Below are positions 6,421 through 8,628 of a stretch of DNA of 8,628 bases, piece by piece; within the stretch, counting starts at the first letter, position 1, and each line of letters opens with the position of its first letter. A program made the translations under genes and the position numbers. This DNA is from JADJLQ01 sp034439915 (GTDB lineage: Bacteria > Bacteroidota > Bacteroidia > Chitinophagales > Saprospiraceae). The notes beneath the pieces were generated by a model. The model saw nothing but the letters and a program-made list of their open reading frames with translations. It did not search any database and was not told the DNA's origin. Location: the NCBI GenBank assembly GCA_034439915.1, contig JAWXBI010000081.1, forward strand, positions 1 to 8,628. Reading direction: 5' to 3'.

Positions 6421-7302
6421 ATGCACCTTGCATTTGCCACCGACAGAGTACATCCGGATTTTGCAGAGGATGACCGGATATTGGTTGCCTATCTGATCAA
6501 AAGAGGATTTATCATCACTGCTGCTGTTTGGGATGATCCGCTAATCGATTGGGAAAAATTCGATGCCTTAATCTTTCGATCCGTCTGGGATTATTTTATC
6601 CACCGTGAACAATTTGACCACTGGCTGGAAAAACTGGCTTCGTTATCAATCCCTGTTTTTAATCCACTATCCATCGTCCACTGGAATAAGGATAAAACCT
6701 ATTTTAATACCCTCAAAGCTAAAGGAATATTAATCCCTGCATATGAGATCATAAAAGCAAACAGCCAACAAAATCTTTCAGAACTTTTGCACCATAAGGG
6801 TTGGGATCAGGCAGTAATCAAACCTACGATTTCCGGAGGAGCTTACAACACCTGGGTTACTTCAAAGGCGCAGGCCACGGAACATCAGATGAAGTTTGAA
6901 TTGGTAGTAGCAGGACAAGATTTCATCGTGCAACAATTTGCTACTGAAATCATCGAAGACGGGGAATGGTCGCTGATATTTTTTAATAAAAAATTCAGTC
7001 ATGCAGTCTGCAAAAAAGCGCGAGTGGGGGAGTTCAGGGTGCAAGCACAATATGGCGGACAACACCACCCGGTGATTCCAGGGAAGGTTATGTTGGAAGA
7101 GGTGGAAGCTTTGTTGAATTTAGTGGAGGAGCCCTTATTGTATGCCAGGGTAGATGGATACTGGGACAAACAATTTCATTTTAATTTAATGGAACTGGAG
7201 TTAATTGAACCTGTGCTTTTTTTTGACAATAATCCTGCGACTTGCGACAATTTTTATACTGCTTTAAAAGACAGGCTTTATGCAGGCCGCTGGAATCCTT
7301 GA
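6421..7302 (+). CDS. ATP-grasp domain ligase, DcsG-like
   Basis: This 293-residue protein matches the ATP-grasp family often annotated as RimK-like or DcsG-like; DcsG is the O-ureido-D-serine cyclo-ligase of D-cycloserine synthesis. ATP-grasp enzymes join a carboxylate to an amine or other nucleophile through an acyl-phosphate. The N-terminal preATP-grasp domain contains RSVWDYF (53-59), NP (81-82) and WNKDKTYF (88-95), typical for this group. Lys134 in VIKPTISGG is the probable ATP-binding Lys, followed by QQFATEIIEDGEWSL, the sHAVcKKarvGEFRVQ stretch and YGGQHH. YARVDGYW (Asp245) and MELELIEP (Glu258, Glu260, Glu263) supply the likely Mg-binding acidic residues. The start is 7 nt after the amidohydrolase stop, which implies an operon. 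The substrate is unknown; other cycloserine genes (dcsA-E) are absent, so the DcsG comparison concerns fold and motifs only. Confidence 0.85.
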   Translation: MHLAFATDRVHPDFAEDDRILVAYLIKRGFIITAAVWDDPLIDWEKFDALIFRSVWDYFIHREQFDHWLEKLASLSIPVFNPLSIVHWNKDKTYFNTLKAKGILIPAYEIIKANSQQNLSELLHHKGWDQAVIKPTISGGAYNTWVTSKAQATEHQMKFELVVAGQDFIVQQFATEIIEDGEWSLIFFNKKFSHAVCKKARVGEFRVQAQYGGQHHPVIPGKVMLEEVEALLNLVEEPLLYARVDGYWDKQFHFNLMELELIEPVLFFDNNPATCDNFYTALKDRLYAGRWNP

Positions 7303-7346
7303 TTTAAGGTAAATCCATGAATAAATAATACGGGGACCTGGCGAAC

Positions 7347-7360
7347 ACTTAAATTTAAGT
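7347..7360. repeat. 14-bp perfect AT-rich palindrome in convergent gap
   Basis: ACTTAAATTTAAGT is a perfect dyad within the 74-nt gap between the convergent ATP-grasp and lipid kinase genes. It has no GC stem, so it would be a weak hairpin. No conventional terminator is visible for either gene in this gap. Confidence 0.3.
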
Positions 7361-7376
7361 CTGAATGGAATTGAAC

Positions 7377-8246
7377 TTAAAACATGAGCCGGAGGCAGGA
7401 AGGTATCAATTCAATTTCAAAATGTTCAGACATACCCCGACCATCCCCATCGGTATGAAAGTGTACTGGCCGGGACGTGGTTACCAATAATTTATCCGTT
7501 TTGAAAGATTGCCAGTATTTGCTCCGATGGATGTTGCCGGAAAATACTTTTAAAAAAAATGCAGGTAATAGGGATATCGGCACTTTGGTGATCATCGAAA
7601 TATCCAGTAATTGATCTTCCAGGGATGCAAAAGGAGCGACGATGGCATTATTGCCGTACTGCGAGGCATTGGCAATAGCCATCTGAAATACTGGTTTTAC
7701 AATAAACTCGTTATCGTGCCGGATCTCCATGACGATGGGTTGGTATGATTTGTACTCCCGGTTGATCAGTTTCATATAATTACGCATACCGCGTTGACCG
7801 TTTTGTCCAAAAAGAGTTGATATATATCCGTCAAAACCGATGCCGGCAACATTGAACGACCAATAACCATTGATTTTAATGGCATCCACTGCGATAAATT
7901 TTTTTCTGATTAATCGTTGTATACAACTGGTCATATCTCTGGGCATACCCAGGTGCCGTGCTAATCCATTACCAGAGCCTCGGGGAATAATCCCTAAAAA
8001 AGCATCTTTGTGTATCAGGTTTCTTGCCAGGGTATTCACAGTGCCGTCACCCCCCACTGCAATAAAATTTGTTTTACCCTTATCGAGGCCGGTTTGAATA
8101 ATTTCTGCGGTATGTTGGGCATCTCGGGTGAGGTGGCATTCGGCGCTGATTTGTAGGGAATCTGTAACCGATTGAATGCGTGATTCAAGTACTTCCGGTC
8201 GGTGCCTCCCGGACTGGCTGTTGATGATGAAGACAAAATGGTCCAC
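7377..8246 (-). CDS. diacylglycerol kinase family lipid kinase (YegS/DagK-like)
   Basis: This 289-residue lipid kinase of the DAGK catalytic family phosphorylates a lipid hydroxyl using ATP; members include DgkB, YegS and sphingosine kinases. It is soluble or peripheral to the cytoplasmic face, with no membrane helix. Seen motifs: N-terminal FIINSQSGR (6-14), the nucleotide-binding GGDGTVN (65-71), IPRGSGNGLAR (87-97) and NVAGIGFDG (132-140). The C-terminal motif that usually reads DGE is DGD here (Asp266-Gly267-Asp268). Length and domain order are normal. The start is GTG at 8246; no better in-frame start brings in the FIINSQSG strand, and there is no Shine-Dalgarno sequence. The octamer TATCTTTG lies 4 nt upstream, so a leaderless message is predicted. 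The lipid substrate cannot be told; diacylglycerol recycling is the commonest inference. Confidence 0.9.
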   Translation of the reverse strand: MDHFVFIINSQSGRHRPEVLESRIQSVTDSLQISAECHLTRDAQHTAEIIQTGLDKGKTNFIAVGGDGTVNTLARNLIHKDAFLGIIPRGSGNGLARHLGMPRDMTSCIQRLIRKKFIAVDAIKINGYWSFNVAGIGFDGYISTLFGQNGQRGMRNYMKLINREYKSYQPIVMEIRHDNEFIVKPVFQMAIANASQYGNNAIVAPFASLEDQLLDISMITKVPISLLPAFFLKVFSGNIHRSKYWQSFKTDKLLVTTSRPVHFHTDGDGRGMSEHFEIELIPSCLRLMF

Positions 8247-8250
8247 GACA

Positions 8251-8258
8251 CAAAGATA
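8251..8258 (-). promoter_or_regulatory. Bacteroidota -7 box TATCTTTG for the lipid kinase gene, placed for leaderless transcription
   Basis: On the minus strand this is a perfect TAnnTTTG box ending 4 nt before the GTG start, the same octamer and spacing as at mtaB. Upstream on the minus strand is a pyrimidine-rich tract with no clear TTTG -33 element. A transcription start at or next to the GTG is predicted. Confidence 0.55.
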
Positions 8259-8628
8259 TGGTTTAAGAGAACAGAAGGAGGCAGGAAGAAAGGAGACAGA
8301 GAACGTGAGAAGCTAGTAAAAAGGTACCAACCCGATAGGGCTTAAATTTTATTGACCACTGCAGGTGTGACATCAATCTATCGGAACTTTACAAGTATAA
8401 AGTCAAATTCTTTGAGTGAGGGAAGTAAATAATTACGTGAGCTAAGTTTATTCTGCTTGAATAAGCTTGACTTCTATGAATTCAAGGAATTTCAAGGCGT
8501 AGTCATAATGAATCAAATCAAGCCTTTTAGGATCATCGATTGTATATAGTTACTTCTGCATTGCTTTTAAAGAAGTATGATCCTCCTGAAGTCAGAAATT
8601 GTGATGCACTATGACTCCAGAGGAGTCA
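8259..8628. other. ~370-nt gene-free right flank
   Basis: No gene, RNA gene or known mobile element could be supported here. All frames on both strands are broken by stops within about 35 codons. The part next to the lipid kinase promoter (about 8262-8315) is almost all purine on the + strand. Further right are short inverted repeats of 7 bp (8332-8338 with 8378-8384; 8456-8462 with 8480-8486; 8551-8557 with 8571-8577), a number compatible with chance, and a tighter hairpin at the edge. A short + strand frame beginning ATG at 8577 runs off the window and could be the start of a gene. Confidence 0.5.
8612..8628. repeat. 7-bp-stem, 3-nt-loop inverted repeat at window edge
   Basis: TGACTCC-AGA-GGAGTCA forms a perfect hairpin that touches the window end, so the stem may continue beyond it. 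With no T-tract visible, terminator, operator or repeat end cannot be told apart. Confidence 0.3.

Noticed and set aside
5220..7302. D-cycloserine biosynthesis cluster suggested by the DcsG-like ATP-grasp gene
   Set aside because: None of the other cycloserine genes is present and the neighbour is an unrelated amidohydrolase; motif similarity alone does not give the pathway.
8448..8549. 33-codon minus-strand open stretch with a protein-like look (contains DPKRLDLIHYDYALKFLEF)
   Set aside because: It has no ATG or GTG start, is bounded by stops on both sides and matches nothing I know. It could be a gene relic but is too short to call.
8577..8628. Possible gene start running off the right edge (ATG, 17 codons, + strand)
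   Set aside because: Too short to judge, no clear ribosome-binding site or -7 box, and it overlaps the edge hairpin.

Overview
The window looks like a chromosomal housekeeping stretch from a member of the Bacteroidota, possibly Saprospiria or a nearby class. This rests on moderate GC content, starts that mostly lack Shine-Dalgarno sequences, perfect matches to the Bacteroidota -7 promoter box TAnnTTTG, and protein families common in that phylum. The placement is inferred from style and content and was not computed. No insertion sequence, integrase, phage gene, CRISPR array, tRNA or rRNA was recognised.

Layout. Positions 1-2549 hold a two-gene + strand unit: a D-aminoacylase-type amidohydrolase cut by the left edge, joined by an ATGA overlap to a polytopic GT87 (DUF2029) glycosyltransferase. 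A convergent membrane-anchored protein of unknown function (2532-3227, minus) overlaps the end of the glycosyltransferase by 18 bp. From 3422 a + strand run encodes the tRNA-modifying radical SAM enzyme MtaB and, straight after its stop and in the same frame, the C-terminal half of an SRPBCC-fold protein. After an 88-nt gap come an SsnA/TrzN-like amidohydrolase and, 7 nt later, a DcsG-like ATP-grasp ligase. A diacylglycerol-kinase-family lipid kinase (7377-8246, minus) converges on that pair. The last ~370 nt hold no gene I can support.

The genes do not form one recognisable pathway. Two pairs are probably co-expressed: deacylase with glycosyltransferase, and amidohydrolase with ATP-grasp enzyme. 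The second pair could act on one small amino-acid-like metabolite, but that is only inference.

Two observations stand out. First, mtaB and the lipid kinase gene both carry the identical octamer TATCTTTG exactly 4 nt upstream of the start codon, which predicts transcripts with essentially no leader. Second, the SRPBCC gene has lost its N-terminal half, and what remains is in frame with mtaB behind a single stop codon. I found no convincing previously undescribed multi-gene system.
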